Source: JBLNCE01 sp050260415
GTDB taxonomy: Bacteria; Bacillota; UBA4882; JAAYXC01
Direction: 5' to 3'
DNA: 63,704 bases
NCBI GenBank assembly: GCA_050260415.1
Contig: JBLNCE010000160.1
Location: 1-63,704 of the forward strand
Position numbers and translations under genes: made by a program. The notes beneath the pieces were generated by a model. That model ran no database searches. It was not told the origin of the DNA and saw nothing but the letters and a program-made list of their open reading frames with translations. Shown one piece after another: positions 18,151 to 27,250 of this stretch (its first letter is position 1; the number at the start of each line of letters is the position of its first letter).

Positions 18151-18921
18151 TCAGGCCTCCAGGAAGCGGGCGATCTCTTCAAACTCCGGACCGCCGGTCA
18201 ACTGCAGGAACAGATCCTCGAGGGACATCTCCGGTTGCGCGGCGCCGTTGGCGGCGAACCGGCTCAGTTCGGCAAGGGTGCCGGCCTGGATGAGCCGTCC
18301 GTTCTGGATAATCCCGACCCGATCGCACATGCGTTCGGCGATCTCAAGGATATGCGTGGACATAAAGACGGTGGTGCCTTTGGCGCAGAGACCACGGAGG
18401 ATATCCTTGATTAGCCTGGCGCTCTTGGGATCCAGGCCCACCGTCGGTTCATCGAGAAAGATGACTCGGGGCTCCGGCAAGAGTGCCGCCGCCAGGCAGA
18501 TCTTCTGCTTCATGCCGTGGGAATAACCACCGAGCAATTCACCGGCCCGGTCGCGCAGATCGAAGAGCTCCAGTAATCCAAGAATGCGGCGATCGGCCTG
18601 ACGCCGCTCGAGCCGGCGAATATCGGCCACAAAGCGGAGAAACTCCACCGCCGTCAGCCTTTCGTAGACGTCGGGCTGATCCGGAACGTAGCCAAGCAAG
18701 GTCTTGGCCCGAACGGGATCCGTGCCGACATCGACACCGCCCACCAATGCCCGCCCCGATGTCGGGCGGAGAATGCCGATCAACATCTTGATGGTGGTCG
18801 TCTTGCCTGCCCCGTTGGCTCCCAAGAAGCCGAAGAGTTCCCCCGCCTGGACTTGGAGGTCCAGGCGATCAACGGCCGTGAGCTTGCCAAATTTCTTCGT
18901 CAGCGCGAGTGCTTGGATCAA
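18151..18921 (-). CDS. ABC-2 type exporter ATPase
   Basis: A 256-residue ATP-binding subunit: Walker A GANGAGKTTTIKMLIG, Q-loop LLGYVPDQPDVYERLT, signature LGGYSHGMKQKICLAAALL, Walker B RVIFLDEPTVGLDP and H-loop MSTHILEIAE. The sequence is of the drug, antibiotic or polymer-exporter class. It sits between two homologous permease genes, with 224 bp of repeat DNA separating it from the first. Confidence 0.9.
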   Translation of the reverse strand: MIQALALTKKFGKLTAVDRLDLQVQAGELFGFLGANGAGKTTTIKMLIGILRPTSGRALVGGVDVGTDPVRAKTLLGYVPDQPDVYERLTAVEFLRFVADIRRLERRQADRRILGLLELFDLRDRAGELLGGYSHGMKQKICLAAALLPEPRVIFLDEPTVGLDPKSARLIKDILRGLCAKGTTVFMSTHILEIAERMCDRVGIIQNGRLIQAGTLAELSRFAANGAAQPEMSLEDLFLQLTGGPEFEEIARFLEA

Positions 18922-18984
18922 GACCGATCCCTCCTGCTGGAAATACCCAGGTCGATGTGTAAAACCTCATTAGCGCTGAATCTA

Positions 18985-19149
18985 TGCAGGCCCTCTCCCC
19001 TCGGTCCCCCTCCCCCGCTCGCGGGGTTCGCACTTTCTCACCTCCTGTGCGTGCGACTTCGACGCCATCCTGTCGCTGAGGAGGGGAAATAAAGGGGAGA
19101 GGGTACATCTTCGAGCCGCGAGAAAATGGCTTTTTCACGCCGCTTCTAG
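18985..19149. repeat. Intergenic repeat element with 32-nt core
   Basis: This 165-bp stretch has a polypyrimidine part (CCCCTCCCCCGCTCGCGGGG) and a 32-nt core at 19092-19123. The core recurs at 57008-57039 with one mismatch. It ends in TTTTTCACGCCGCTTCTAG, a motif that recurs at gene borders elsewhere in the window. It splits an otherwise compact exporter operon. Confidence 0.75.
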
Positions 19150-20768
19150 CTCATGACCAAAACTCTCCGCATCAACCATCCACCGATCGCAACCGCCGTC
19201 ACCATCAGCAGGATACCCTCCGCCAGCACGAGCAACGCCGCCGCGAAAGCCGACATCAAGGCCTGCCCCAGGACGAACGTCGCGCCGGTCAATCCGGTCG
19301 CGGCGAAGTCGGCGATCATCGCCAGGAGAACCTTGAGCTTGCCGCCGCCGTGCGCACCGCTCATCTTTATGTCCAGCCTAAGCGTAAAATCGGGCAGGAT
19401 CAGGTCGGCCACCAGCCCGGTCGCGCAGAGCGCCAGGATCAGTCCGGCCAGCAGGGGAATGCTGCACACTGGTTCCGGCAGAGGAAGGCCGGCGCCGCGG
19501 ATCACCATCAGGGCCGGCAGGAATAGGGCCACCAAGCCCGTCACTTCGAGAAGGAGCTTGGCCACGAGCAACTGTAAGACCTGCACCGGAGCGGCCTGCA
19601 CGATCCACCAGGCGTGTCCTTCGCGGCTGACAGCCATCGCCCCCGCCTGCGCCAGCCAGCCCGTGGCGAACAGCGCCACGAAAAAAAGGTGCGACGCGCG
19701 CATGGCGGGATCCGTGGCGCCGGCGATGACGGCGTTCTTCGCCACGGCCCAGGCGTAAAACGAGACGATCAAGAAATAGATCGTGATATTGACCCAAAAG
19801 AGCGGCTCGCGCAGCAGGATGCGCCAATCCTTGGCCATGACCGCCAGGCTGGCCGGCAGCCGCCCGCCCCGGCGGGCGCCGGCCGAGGCGCGCGCCTTGG
19901 CGGAAGACGTTTCCTGCGCATTGGACCAGCAGATCTGGAAGGTCCGCCCGCCAAGACATAAAGTGGCGATGGTCAGCATAATCGCCATGCCACAAAGGCA
20001 GCCAAGCGCCCCCAAGCCGGATCCTATCCGGCCGAGACTTGCGGCCAAAGCGGCCCGCGCGGCCAAGCCGTGGGGAAACAATCCGCCTCGGCTGAGAGTA
20101 TTGGCCAGAGATGCCGCCATTGTACGCCAGCCGTTATTCAAAACCTGCACGGAGAGGATTTGCAGGCCAAACACCAGCGCCACAAGGCCGGCCAGCATGG
20201 CACCGATGAGTATGCTTCGCAGGCGCGCGGTCCGGACATGGCGGAGCACAACGCAGAAGGCCAAGCCGATAACGGCCGCTCCGAGCAGAACCTCGGCCAG
20301 GAGTCCGGCGAGCCCGATCATGACAAAACCCCATCCCGTTCGGGCTGCCAGTCCCAACGCCACCCAAACCGGCGCGATGAAGCCGGCCAAGACGCCCAGG
20401 CAGGCGCCGAGCGCATCGAAGAAGCCCGCCGCGTAGATCGCGCCCGGGGGAATAGGCCAGGACATAACCAGCGGCAAGTGCGGCGCCTCATAAACCTTAC
20501 CCAGCACGGCGTTGGCGCCCGCCGCCAATGTCAGCACCATGGCGCCAAACGTGAGTGCGTACGCGGACAGCGTCAGAAGGACGGGCCGCAAGGCGGGCGC
20601 GGTCAGGCCGAAAAGGGCATAAAGGGCCAGGGAGGCTAGGGCCAGGTTCTGCAGAGCGAAAAATGGCAAGGCATAGGCTCCCAGCCGCCCGATTGACCCC
20701 GACAGAGGACTGTCGCCGCCCCGCCGGGCACGCCACCGGTAATGCAGCAGCACGAGCCATGCGCGCAT
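19146..20768 (-). CDS. ABC-2-like exporter permease (first of two)
   Basis: A 540-residue polytopic protein paralogous to the permease at 16442. Matching landmarks are YRWRARRGGDSPLSGSIGR at the N-terminus, VYEAPHLPLVMSWPIPPGAIYAAGF after the third membrane segment, VMAKDWRILLREPLFWVNIT in the central loop and AVSREGHAWWIVQAAPVQV. Its ATG overlaps the stop of the helicase gene by one base (TAATG), so it is translationally coupled to it. Confidence 0.8.
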   Translation of the reverse strand: MRAWLVLLHYRWRARRGGDSPLSGSIGRLGAYALPFFALQNLALASLALYALFGLTAPALRPVLLTLSAYALTFGAMVLTLAAGANAVLGKVYEAPHLPLVMSWPIPPGAIYAAGFFDALGACLGVLAGFIAPVWVALGLAARTGWGFVMIGLAGLLAEVLLGAAVIGLAFCVVLRHVRTARLRSILIGAMLAGLVALVFGLQILSVQVLNNGWRTMAASLANTLSRGGLFPHGLAARAALAASLGRIGSGLGALGCLCGMAIMLTIATLCLGGRTFQICWSNAQETSSAKARASAGARRGGRLPASLAVMAKDWRILLREPLFWVNITIYFLIVSFYAWAVAKNAVIAGATDPAMRASHLFFVALFATGWLAQAGAMAVSREGHAWWIVQAAPVQVLQLLVAKLLLEVTGLVALFLPALMVIRGAGLPLPEPVCSIPLLAGLILALCATGLVADLILPDFTLRLDIKMSGAHGGGKLKVLLAMIADFAATGLTGATFVLGQALMSAFAAALLVLAEGILLMVTAVAIGGWLMRRVLVMS

Positions 20769-23218
20769 TAGCGGGTGCGCCCCTGCTTGAACTGGTGAAG
20801 CTGTCTGCGGATCCGCCGCTCGATCGCCTCAGGCAACGGGACGAGCGGCGGCGGGGGGACCGGCGACGGGGCCGCGGCCGCGAACTCGGGCAGTGCCGGC
20901 ATCATCGTCTCTTTTGGTTTCGGTACGTACGGCGATAATTGCAACAGGTCGTGGAGGAGGCAGAGCGCGGCCTCCTTGTCCGGGATCCGGCCCCGGCCGC
21001 TGGTCTCGGGATCGAGTTGGGCCTGCGGCGGCACGGGCGCGCCGACGCACGACGGACACCCGTCCACGCAGGGGCAGTTACCAAGGAGATCGAGCGCCGC
21101 ACCGAAGACTTCTTCCACCAGATCGTAGGCCTTGTGCGCCAGGCCGAGGCCGCCCGGGTATTTGTCGTAGACAAAGAGCGCCGCCTGGCCGAAATTGGCC
21201 ATATCCACCGTGGAGCCCACGTCGGCGGGATCGGCCATGACCAGGAGCGGCAGGACTTCGGTGAGTACGTTGGCCAGGCCAAAAAGGCCCTCCAGCGGGT
21301 CGCGTCCGCACTCCCGGACCCGGCGCAGGGCCGCGGGCGGCGGCAGGAGCCAGAAGGCGGCGGTGGCCATGTTCTGGGGCGGCAGGTCGATCTGGCCGAA
21401 GCCGATGCTGTCTCTGGACCCGAACTTTATCTTGCGGAAAAGATACGGTTTGAGCATGACCGAGACGTCGCCGAAGGCCGCCCGGCTTACCCGCCATTCT
21501 TTTTCAAGCTCCTTGCCTTCCACGCAGACCTTGACCTCGGTGATGGACTGGGTATAGTAGTCCAGATCCGCCCGTTCCACAAAGGAAACCTTCTTCACCA
21601 GGTCCATCTCGCGCACGAAATAGAGGTCGCCCTCGTGCATATAGACGGCCTGCGTGTAGAGCTGCTGAAAGGCGCTCACCTCTTCCATGGTGCCGATGAC
21701 CTTGCCCCCATCCGCCACGTCCACGATGGTAAACGTGTTGGCCGAGATATTGCGCAGGCTAATCTCGGCCGCGGGGAAACCTCCGCCGCGCCAGTACCAA
21801 CAACCGCCGGCGCCCTCGGCCAGCTGCCCGTCGTCGGCGAGGATTTCCAGGATGGCGGGCGCGTAACGGCCGAAGGCGTGCAGATCGGCGGGCGTCAAGG
21901 GCGCCTCGAAGGCCGCCGCGCGCAGGTGCGCCAGCACGATATGCGGATTGTCCGGATCCACCACGGCCATCTCCGGCGAGCGCCCGAAGAAGTACTCGGG
22001 ATGGCGGACGAGATACTGGTCGATGGGTGTATTTTGCGCGATATAGACCACCAGGGACCCGTCCCGTCCCCGGCCGGCGCGGCCGGCCTGCTGCCAGGCC
22101 GAGGCGATGGTGCCGGGGTAGCCCACGATCAGGCACGCTTCCAGGCTGCCGACGTCGATCCCGAGTTCGAGGGCGTTGGTGGTGGTTACCGCCAAGAGTT
22201 CACCCTCAAAGAGCTGGCGTTCGATCTCACGGCGTTCGGCCGGCAGGTACCCGCCGCGGTAGGCGCGTACCCGGCGCGCGAGGCCGGGGTGGCGGCGGCC
22301 CAGCTGATCGGCGGTATAGCGCTGCAAGAGCTCGGCCGCGACCCGCGCCCGGACAAAGGCGATACTACGCACCCGTTCACCGACCAGGGCGGTGAGCAAG
22401 TCCGCCGCCTCGCTGTTGGCGCTGCGGCGTTCGCCGGTGCCCTCGTCGAGACGGGGCGGGTTCCAAAAGGCGAATTGTTTGGGCCCACGCGGCGAACCAT
22501 CTTCCTCGACGAGCACAAACTCCTCGCCAACCAAGCTCTCTGCCAATTCCTTGGGGTTGGCGATCGTGGCCGAACAGCAGATAAAGACGGGGCTGGCGCC
22601 GTAATGGCGGCAGGCGCGCCGCAGCCGGCGCAGCACGTTGGCCACGTTTGCGCCGAAGACTCCCCGGTAGGTGTGGATCTCGTCCAGGACCACGAAGGCG
22701 AGCCGGCCAAGGAACGGCGCCCAGCCGGGGTGCCGCGGCAGGATACCCTGGTGCAGCATGTCCGGGTTGGTCAGGATGACGCGGCCTTCATCACGGAGCT
22801 TACGGCGCTGATGCGCGGGGGTATCGCCATCGTAGGTGCCGATGGCGTCAGGCGGCAGGAGCCCCCCCTCCCCCGTCAAGCGGTGCAGGCCGCGCAGTTG
22901 ATCCTGCGCCAGGGCTTTGGTGGGAAAGAGATATAACGCGCGGGTCTCCGGCTCCGCCAGGCAGCGTTCGAGCACCGGCAGGTTATAGCAGAAAGTCTTG
23001 CCGCTGGCCGTGCCGGTGGTGATGATCGCGTTGCGTCCGGCGCGCGCCGCGCCGATCGCTTCCACCTGATGCGTGTAGAGGCGCTCGATGCCTAAAGCCC
23101 CGAGCCGCGCCGCCAGGGGCGCGGGCAAAGGCGGCGCCAGCTCCCCGTACTCGGCCTCCCGCGGCGGGATCTCCTTTACATACACCAGTTGGCCGCGGTA
23201 GCCGCAGTCGGATGTCAC
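20768..23218 (-). CDS. mrfA: MrfA-type DEAD/DEAH helicase with DUF1998 domain
   Basis: An 816-residue superfamily 2 helicase: Walker A TTGTASGKT, DEIH box FVVLDEIHTY, motif III CCSATIANP and motif VI QQAGRAGRGRDGSLVVY. The C-terminal DUF1998 region has a four-cysteine cluster CPCVDGCPSC. Family members (YprA/MrfA) act in nucleotide-excision-independent repair of mitomycin-type damage with the exonuclease MrfB, which is not seen here. A GTG at 23218 is the only standard start before an in-frame stop, and it lacks a good ribosome binding site. The C-terminal tail is proline-rich. It is coupled to exporter genes. Confidence 0.9.
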   Translation of the reverse strand: MTSDCGYRGQLVYVKEIPPREAEYGELAPPLPAPLAARLGALGIERLYTHQVEAIGAARAGRNAIITTGTASGKTFCYNLPVLERCLAEPETRALYLFPTKALAQDQLRGLHRLTGEGGLLPPDAIGTYDGDTPAHQRRKLRDEGRVILTNPDMLHQGILPRHPGWAPFLGRLAFVVLDEIHTYRGVFGANVANVLRRLRRACRHYGASPVFICCSATIANPKELAESLVGEEFVLVEEDGSPRGPKQFAFWNPPRLDEGTGERRSANSEAADLLTALVGERVRSIAFVRARVAAELLQRYTADQLGRRHPGLARRVRAYRGGYLPAERREIERQLFEGELLAVTTTNALELGIDVGSLEACLIVGYPGTIASAWQQAGRAGRGRDGSLVVYIAQNTPIDQYLVRHPEYFFGRSPEMAVVDPDNPHIVLAHLRAAAFEAPLTPADLHAFGRYAPAILEILADDGQLAEGAGGCWYWRGGGFPAAEISLRNISANTFTIVDVADGGKVIGTMEEVSAFQQLYTQAVYMHEGDLYFVREMDLVKKVSFVERADLDYYTQSITEVKVCVEGKELEKEWRVSRAAFGDVSVMLKPYLFRKIKFGSRDSIGFGQIDLPPQNMATAAFWLLPPPAALRRVRECGRDPLEGLFGLANVLTEVLPLLVMADPADVGSTVDMANFGQAALFVYDKYPGGLGLAHKAYDLVEEVFGAALDLLGNCPCVDGCPSCVGAPVPPQAQLDPETSGRGRIPDKEAALCLLHDLLQLSPYVPKPKETMMPALPEFAAAAPSPVPPPPLVPLPEAIERRIRRQLHQFKQGRTR

Positions 23219-23390
23219 GGCCGTCAGAAACCGGCTGGCATTCAGGAATATGACCCCCTACATCGGCTTATCAGAGGTTCGATTCGACGAGCGGAGATGA
23301 GATCCTGCCCGGGGCTCTATCTGTGGAGATGAACCTTCGGCGGGATAAACCATAGACGCGGAGGACAGGTTATGACGGGAGGCGTTGCGC

Positions 23391-24467
23391 TTGAAGGTCG
23401 CCATCATGGGTGCCGGTCTGGCCGGGCTGGCTTGCGCGCATGAGTTGAGACGGTATGGAATCGAGCCCACAATCTTTGAGATACGACACCGTATAGGGGA
23501 ACGCTTCCCGAACGTCGAGACGCTCGCGGGCATGATCCAGCGGCCCCATAACGACGCTTTTCGTTACTTCGAGCAACTGGGGCTGCCGTTGCGTCCGACC
23601 GCCCCGCTCAATCGCCTGATCGTCCATGGCCCCGGGACCAGGGTCTCCTTTGCCGGCAACCTGGGACATATCACGTTTCGCGGCCATTGGCCCTGCTCAT
23701 GGGAACGCCAGATCGCCTCCCAGATCAAGGCCGATGTGTTATTCAACCGGGATGAGTCTTGGCAGAACCTCGCCGCCGACTTTGACTATGTCACGGTGGC
23801 GACCGGGGACGGCATCATCCCGGAATCGCTCGGACTCTGGCGGCGGACGGTGGATCTACACATCAAGGGGGCTGTCCTGCGCGGCCGTTTTGATCCCAAT
23901 CAAGTGGAGATGTGGTTCAACACCCGCTACGCCAAGACCGGTTATGCCTATCTGGGTCCATTCGATCATCGCCATGCCTCGGTGGCTGTTTCCCTGCCCG
24001 ATGCCACGCCGGAGGAACTCGATCGATACTTCGAGCGGTTCTGCGGCGAGGCCGAGATAGGCGGCGATGTCATCACGGAGTTCAAGACCGAAGGCTTCCC
24101 GGTCGGTACGTGCACGCGCCGCCGGCACGGCAACGTCCTCTTTGCGGGCAACGCCGCGGGGTTCGTCGACCCAGCCTTTTTCTTCGGTCAATTCGAGTCC
24201 CTGAACAGCGGGATCATGGCCGGGCGGGCCATCGGGCGCCGGCTGGACTACGACATGCTGATCGCCCCGAACACGGCAAGAATGGCGCGTTTTCTTAAGC
24301 TTCGCAGTTGGCTCGCCACCATGGAGGACGACGATTTCGACCGGGCCATCTGGTTATCCGGCCTGCCCGGGATCCGAAACTTGCTCTTCGGCACCAACAT
24401 TGACTGTTTCGGCTGGCTCAGCCGGATCCTGACCCTGGCCAATCCGGCAAGAACAAACCGGGCTTGA
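23391..24467 (+). CDS. FAD-dependent oxidoreductase (geranylgeranyl-reductase-like)
   Basis: A 358-residue flavoprotein. The N-terminus has the dinucleotide-binding loop VAIMGAGLAGLACAHELRR, and near residue 250 lies the second FAD motif GNVLFAGNAAGFVDPAFFFG. This pattern is that of the PHBH/GGR superfamily, whose members reduce or hydroxylate lipids and quinone-like compounds; the substrate is unknown. The TTG at 23391 is 8 nt after GGGAGG (23377-23382). The alternative TTG at 23385 is too close to it. It is a single gene, divergent from mrfA. Confidence 0.8.
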   Translation: MKVAIMGAGLAGLACAHELRRYGIEPTIFEIRHRIGERFPNVETLAGMIQRPHNDAFRYFEQLGLPLRPTAPLNRLIVHGPGTRVSFAGNLGHITFRGHWPCSWERQIASQIKADVLFNRDESWQNLAADFDYVTVATGDGIIPESLGLWRRTVDLHIKGAVLRGRFDPNQVEMWFNTRYAKTGYAYLGPFDHRHASVAVSLPDATPEELDRYFERFCGEAEIGGDVITEFKTEGFPVGTCTRRRHGNVLFAGNAAGFVDPAFFFGQFESLNSGIMAGRAIGRRLDYDMLIAPNTARMARFLKLRSWLATMEDDDFDRAIWLSGLPGIRNLLFGTNIDCFGWLSRILTLANPARTNRA

Positions 24468-24542
24468 CCGAGATATCGAAGGTGCCTGTCAATCTCTTAA
24501 AAGCAGTGTGAAAAACCCGTCCAAACCGTAAACGCATATTTC

Positions 24543-24685
24543 GCAGATTAACAGCAGATTAGGTAAGAGGCCAGTGTCCCGTGGTTTACTAAGACTCTAG
24601 GTAATCTGCATAATCCATATAATCTTCGTTCCGGCACCTTTTTTATATCATTAGTAGACTTTTTGACTTTGCGACTTTTGACTTT
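24543..24685. repeat. GCAGATTA inverted repeat and GACTTT reiteration
   Basis: GCAGATTA (24543) and its complement TAATCTGC (24602) bracket about 50 bp. This is followed by a run of degenerate units, gACTTTgcgACTTTTgACTTTcgACTTTT, at about 24658-24692. The same GCAGATTA word occurs inverted at 54547-54571. No gene was found between 24468 and 24691. Confidence 0.6.
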
Positions 24686-24691
24686 CGACTT

Positions 24692-25663
24692 TTATGAAAG
24701 ATACGCCGCCGTGTAGCCGTGCAACTCCAACTCCTCCAGCATCCGCATGGCCTTGTCCAGGGTCTCGGGAAACCTGACCTCCTCCTGGGACAACAGCTTG
24801 ACCAGATCGCGCAGGCAGTCCTCCACGTCCGCCGCCTCGCCGCTAATGGCCGGAAGAACACGGCTCTTAAGCAGCTGATCCAGGACCGCGTCCCGGGAGG
24901 CGCCGGCGATCGGGCTACCGGCCAGAGCGGCCCTGATCTCACGAAAGACCCGGTAGCTTGCTGATACCCGGCCGTTCTGCAGCGTCTCGAAGACCGCAAG
25001 CAGGGGTTCGTCCCCCGGCCGTAACGCGTCCTGGGTAGATAGGAATTGGCGTGGATTGTTCAGGTCCAATTCGATCAAGGCCGCGCGGTCGAGCAGTTTG
25101 CGCGGCAACTCCTTGCGTTTGCCGGCTTCCATGTAGAGCGTGCCAAGGAAGAGGAGGTTATCGGGCAACGGCAACTCGCCGCCAATTGTGCCATCGCCGC
25201 AACGCGCCTCGGGACCGGGGATGCCGAGGTGAAGCCGTGGCGGGTCGGCGTCGAGCCCGCAGAGAACACTCGCAAGATAACCGTCAGGGTCGCCCAGAGA
25301 GAGTTCCTCGAGACACAGGATGAAAGTCCGCCCCGGCTCCGCCGCGGCCCGCCCGATTAGTGAGACGAGTTCTCCGGGCAGGAAACGATCTTGGGCCGCA
25401 TCATGGACGCCGATCAGGGCGGCATTGTCCCGCCAACCGGCCTGGACGGGCACCAGCCGCAGTTCGGCCGCCATGGCTTCCGCGATCAGTTGCGCCAGGC
25501 GGCTCTTGCCCGCGCCCGGCGGCCCGTGGAAGATGAGGAAGCGGCGCGGGATGCTCAAGGCCGCCTCGATGCCGCGTAAAAGGTTCACCGGGTAGTAAAG
25601 GCCTTCCTTTTTGGCCAGGGTGTGCAGGCGTTCAGCCAAGCCGGTTATGAGCATGTATCTCAC
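24692..25663 (-). CDS. MoxR/McrB-like AAA+ ATPase
   Basis: A 323-residue AAA+ protein: Walker A FHGPPGAGKSRLAQLIAEAM (about 44-63), Walker B-like TFILCLEELSLGDPDGYLAS and sensor region DNLLFLGTLYMEAGKRKELPRKLLDRAALIEL. Such ATPases load or remodel partner proteins or nucleic acids and are normally encoded next to a von Willebrand-type or nuclease partner. No partner gene is seen here, so the function is open. A start at ATG 25663 or 25654 is possible; neither has an outstanding ribosome binding site. Confidence 0.75.
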   Translation of the reverse strand: MRYMLITGLAERLHTLAKKEGLYYPVNLLRGIEAALSIPRRFLIFHGPPGAGKSRLAQLIAEAMAAELRLVPVQAGWRDNAALIGVHDAAQDRFLPGELVSLIGRAAAEPGRTFILCLEELSLGDPDGYLASVLCGLDADPPRLHLGIPGPEARCGDGTIGGELPLPDNLLFLGTLYMEAGKRKELPRKLLDRAALIELDLNNPRQFLSTQDALRPGDEPLLAVFETLQNGRVSASYRVFREIRAALAGSPIAGASRDAVLDQLLKSRVLPAISGEAADVEDCLRDLVKLLSQEEVRFPETLDKAMRMLEELELHGYTAAYLS

Positions 25664-25768
25664 CTAATCTCCGCCCAGGCATGAATTTCCGGGCCGGGAA
25701 TTTAGAACCTTTCGCAATCCCCAACGGGGGTTCGTGATGCTTCGATGCGGAAGCATAAAACGCTTCGC

Positions 25769-26338
25769 TCATTCAAACAGCCTCTTTGCCTCCGGGTACC
25801 TGACTAGAAACTCCCGGTCCAGCAGGTCCATGAGGACCTCGTCGTGGAACTCCCCGTTGAAGAAATGGTGCTCCCGCAACCGTCCGGCTTCCTTGAATCC
25901 GATCTTGCGGTAGCACGCTTCCCCGCGTTTGTTGTAGGCAAAATAACGCAGACTGATCTTGTGCAGGCCGAGGCGGAGAAAGCCAAAGGCGCAACAGAGC
26001 TCGATCGCCTCGGCCCCCAAGCCTTTGCCGAAGAGTTCCTCGCGCGCCAGGGCGATCCCGACCTCCGCCCGGCGGTGCAGATAATCGATCCCATGCAGGC
26101 CCACGCCGCCGATATATCTTTGCTCGGGATCTTCCCGCAGACATATGGCGAAGCTGATTTCCCTGTCCGACTGGCGGCGGAGCTGCCTGGCCAGGAAGTC
26201 TTGCGACTCCTCAAGCGTCTGGGGGAAGACCGAAAAACCCAGGAACTTGCGTATATGTGGGTTGTTGATCCAGGATTGAATGGCCTCCAGATCTTCCTGG
26301 CGGAACTCGCGCAGGACGACGCGCCGACCGGTGATCAC
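25769..26338 (-). CDS. GNAT family N-acetyltransferase (RimJ/RimL-like)
   Basis: A 189-residue acetyltransferase with the GNAT core: RRVVLREFRQEDLEAIQSWI at the start, IGGVGLHGIDYLHRRAEVGIAL, then the acetyl-CoA loop ELFGKGLGAEAIELCCAFGF and KISLRYFAYNKRGEACYRKIGF. It probably acetylates a protein N-terminus, a small amine or an antibiotic; the substrate cannot be told. The GTG at 26338 is preceded by GGAGG with 7-nt spacing, which decides the start. The frame could open at a TTG at 26356, but that lies upstream of the ribosome binding site. Confidence 0.85.
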   Translation of the reverse strand: MITGRRVVLREFRQEDLEAIQSWINNPHIRKFLGFSVFPQTLEESQDFLARQLRRQSDREISFAICLREDPEQRYIGGVGLHGIDYLHRRAEVGIALAREELFGKGLGAEAIELCCAFGFLRLGLHKISLRYFAYNKRGEACYRKIGFKEAGRLREHHFFNGEFHDEVLMDLLDREFLVRYPEAKRLFE

Positions 26339-26364
26339 GACGGCACCTCCAGTCAAAAAGCTTT

Positions 26365-27250
26365 CACACTATTTATTCGGGGAAGCCATGCGCCTAACCT
26401 TCTTCTCAAGAATCAAAGACACCAAGACAGGACACCAAGAGGACCCCCTCTGCGCTCAGAATTTCGATGAAGACCCTTCTCCCCCTCAGTCCCCCTCTCC
26501 CGCTTGCGGGGGATAAAGGGGCATAAGCGCTTACTTAGATGAAAAAGACTGAGATCGGGGTCGGTATCGGAATCGGGGTCGAAGGTTTTTCGAGGATATC
26601 GAGTATAGCGGTATCGATTCCGATAGCGATACCGATTCCGATCCCGACGAAAGACCAGTTAAGCGTAGTAAGTAGCGCCTGGAGGGCGCGGAACTCTGTG
26701 CACGGAAGCACGAAGTCGCGTAGGACATGGAGGTCCGGGAGCGACCAAGCTAACGTCGAGAAGCCGCCCTGCTTTGTGCCATCCATGGCAGTCGCTAGGC
26801 TTTCCGCTATCCTGCGGTGAGATGGTGACGTCCCACGTGCTGGAGCATGAAGGAGGTCTGGAACTGGGCCTCCTGGATCCAATCTACTTACCATAAGACC
26901 TTTAGCTATGTTCTGAGCAATGGTTGTTCCGAAACATCGTTTCTACCGACGGTAGGCTGAGAGCCTACCGCTACACTAGATCTGGCAAGGGCATAAATGC
27001 CCTAGGATCCGGATCCCGATCTTTCCCCGTAGCCAGGATGGCTTCCCTGCCTTTGTGTAGGGGCGTCCTCTCAGGGCGCCGTCGGCCCGAGCATCTACAG
27101 CCGCAGGATCAACCGTTATCCAGAACATAGTCAGACCTTTTATACGTCGTTGCATGTGCTTTCGACCACAAACTATAGCAGATCCACTATAAAGAGGGGG
27201 GCCGTTGTCAGCATTAAAGCCAGAGCTTCTATGCAAGGCCATGGCGAAGC
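26365..27250. other. Gene-free repeat-rich stretch between GNAT gene and nrdJ
   Basis: About 890 bp without a credible gene. In order it holds a degenerate AAAGACACCAAGACAGGACACC stretch near 26414, a polypyrimidine part resembling the 19.0 and 57.0 kb repeats (26470-26523), the GATCGG inverted array (26552-26648), a region with scattered stops in all frames, and a hairpin GGTAGGCT-gag-AGCCTACC near 26951. Last is a GC-rich segment (TAGGGGCGTCCTCTCAGGGCGCC near 27058) like common bacterial repeats. It reads as an accumulation of decayed repeats. Confidence 0.6.
26552..26648. repeat. Inverted array of GATCGG/ATCGGAATCGGGG units, second copy
   Basis: Left-hand units GATCGGGGTCGGTATCGGAA are mirrored by right-hand units TTCCGATAGCGATACCGATT. 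It is of the same type as 15222-15328, but the sequence is not identical. Minus-strand frames through it give Ile-Gly repeats that should not be taken as protein. Confidence 0.7.

Noticed and set aside
20939..22936. 665-residue plus-strand frame
   Set aside because: It is a shadow of the mrfA helicase; GC-rich codon bias keeps the antisense frame open.
26535..26894. Minus-strand ORF with Ile-Gly repeats
   Set aside because: The repeats come from the GATCGG inverted DNA array; frames on both strands through it are meaningless and stop soon after.
26660..26900. Possible remnant of a four-helix-bundle (23S intervening-sequence) protein gene
   Set aside because: Only a few residues such as DMEV fit; stops interrupt all frames and I could not follow the family pattern.
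27160..27185. CAAACTATAG word near 27169 as a fourth YesN-type site
   Set aside because: Only about ten bases agree; there is no second half-site 22 bp away and no matching promoter.
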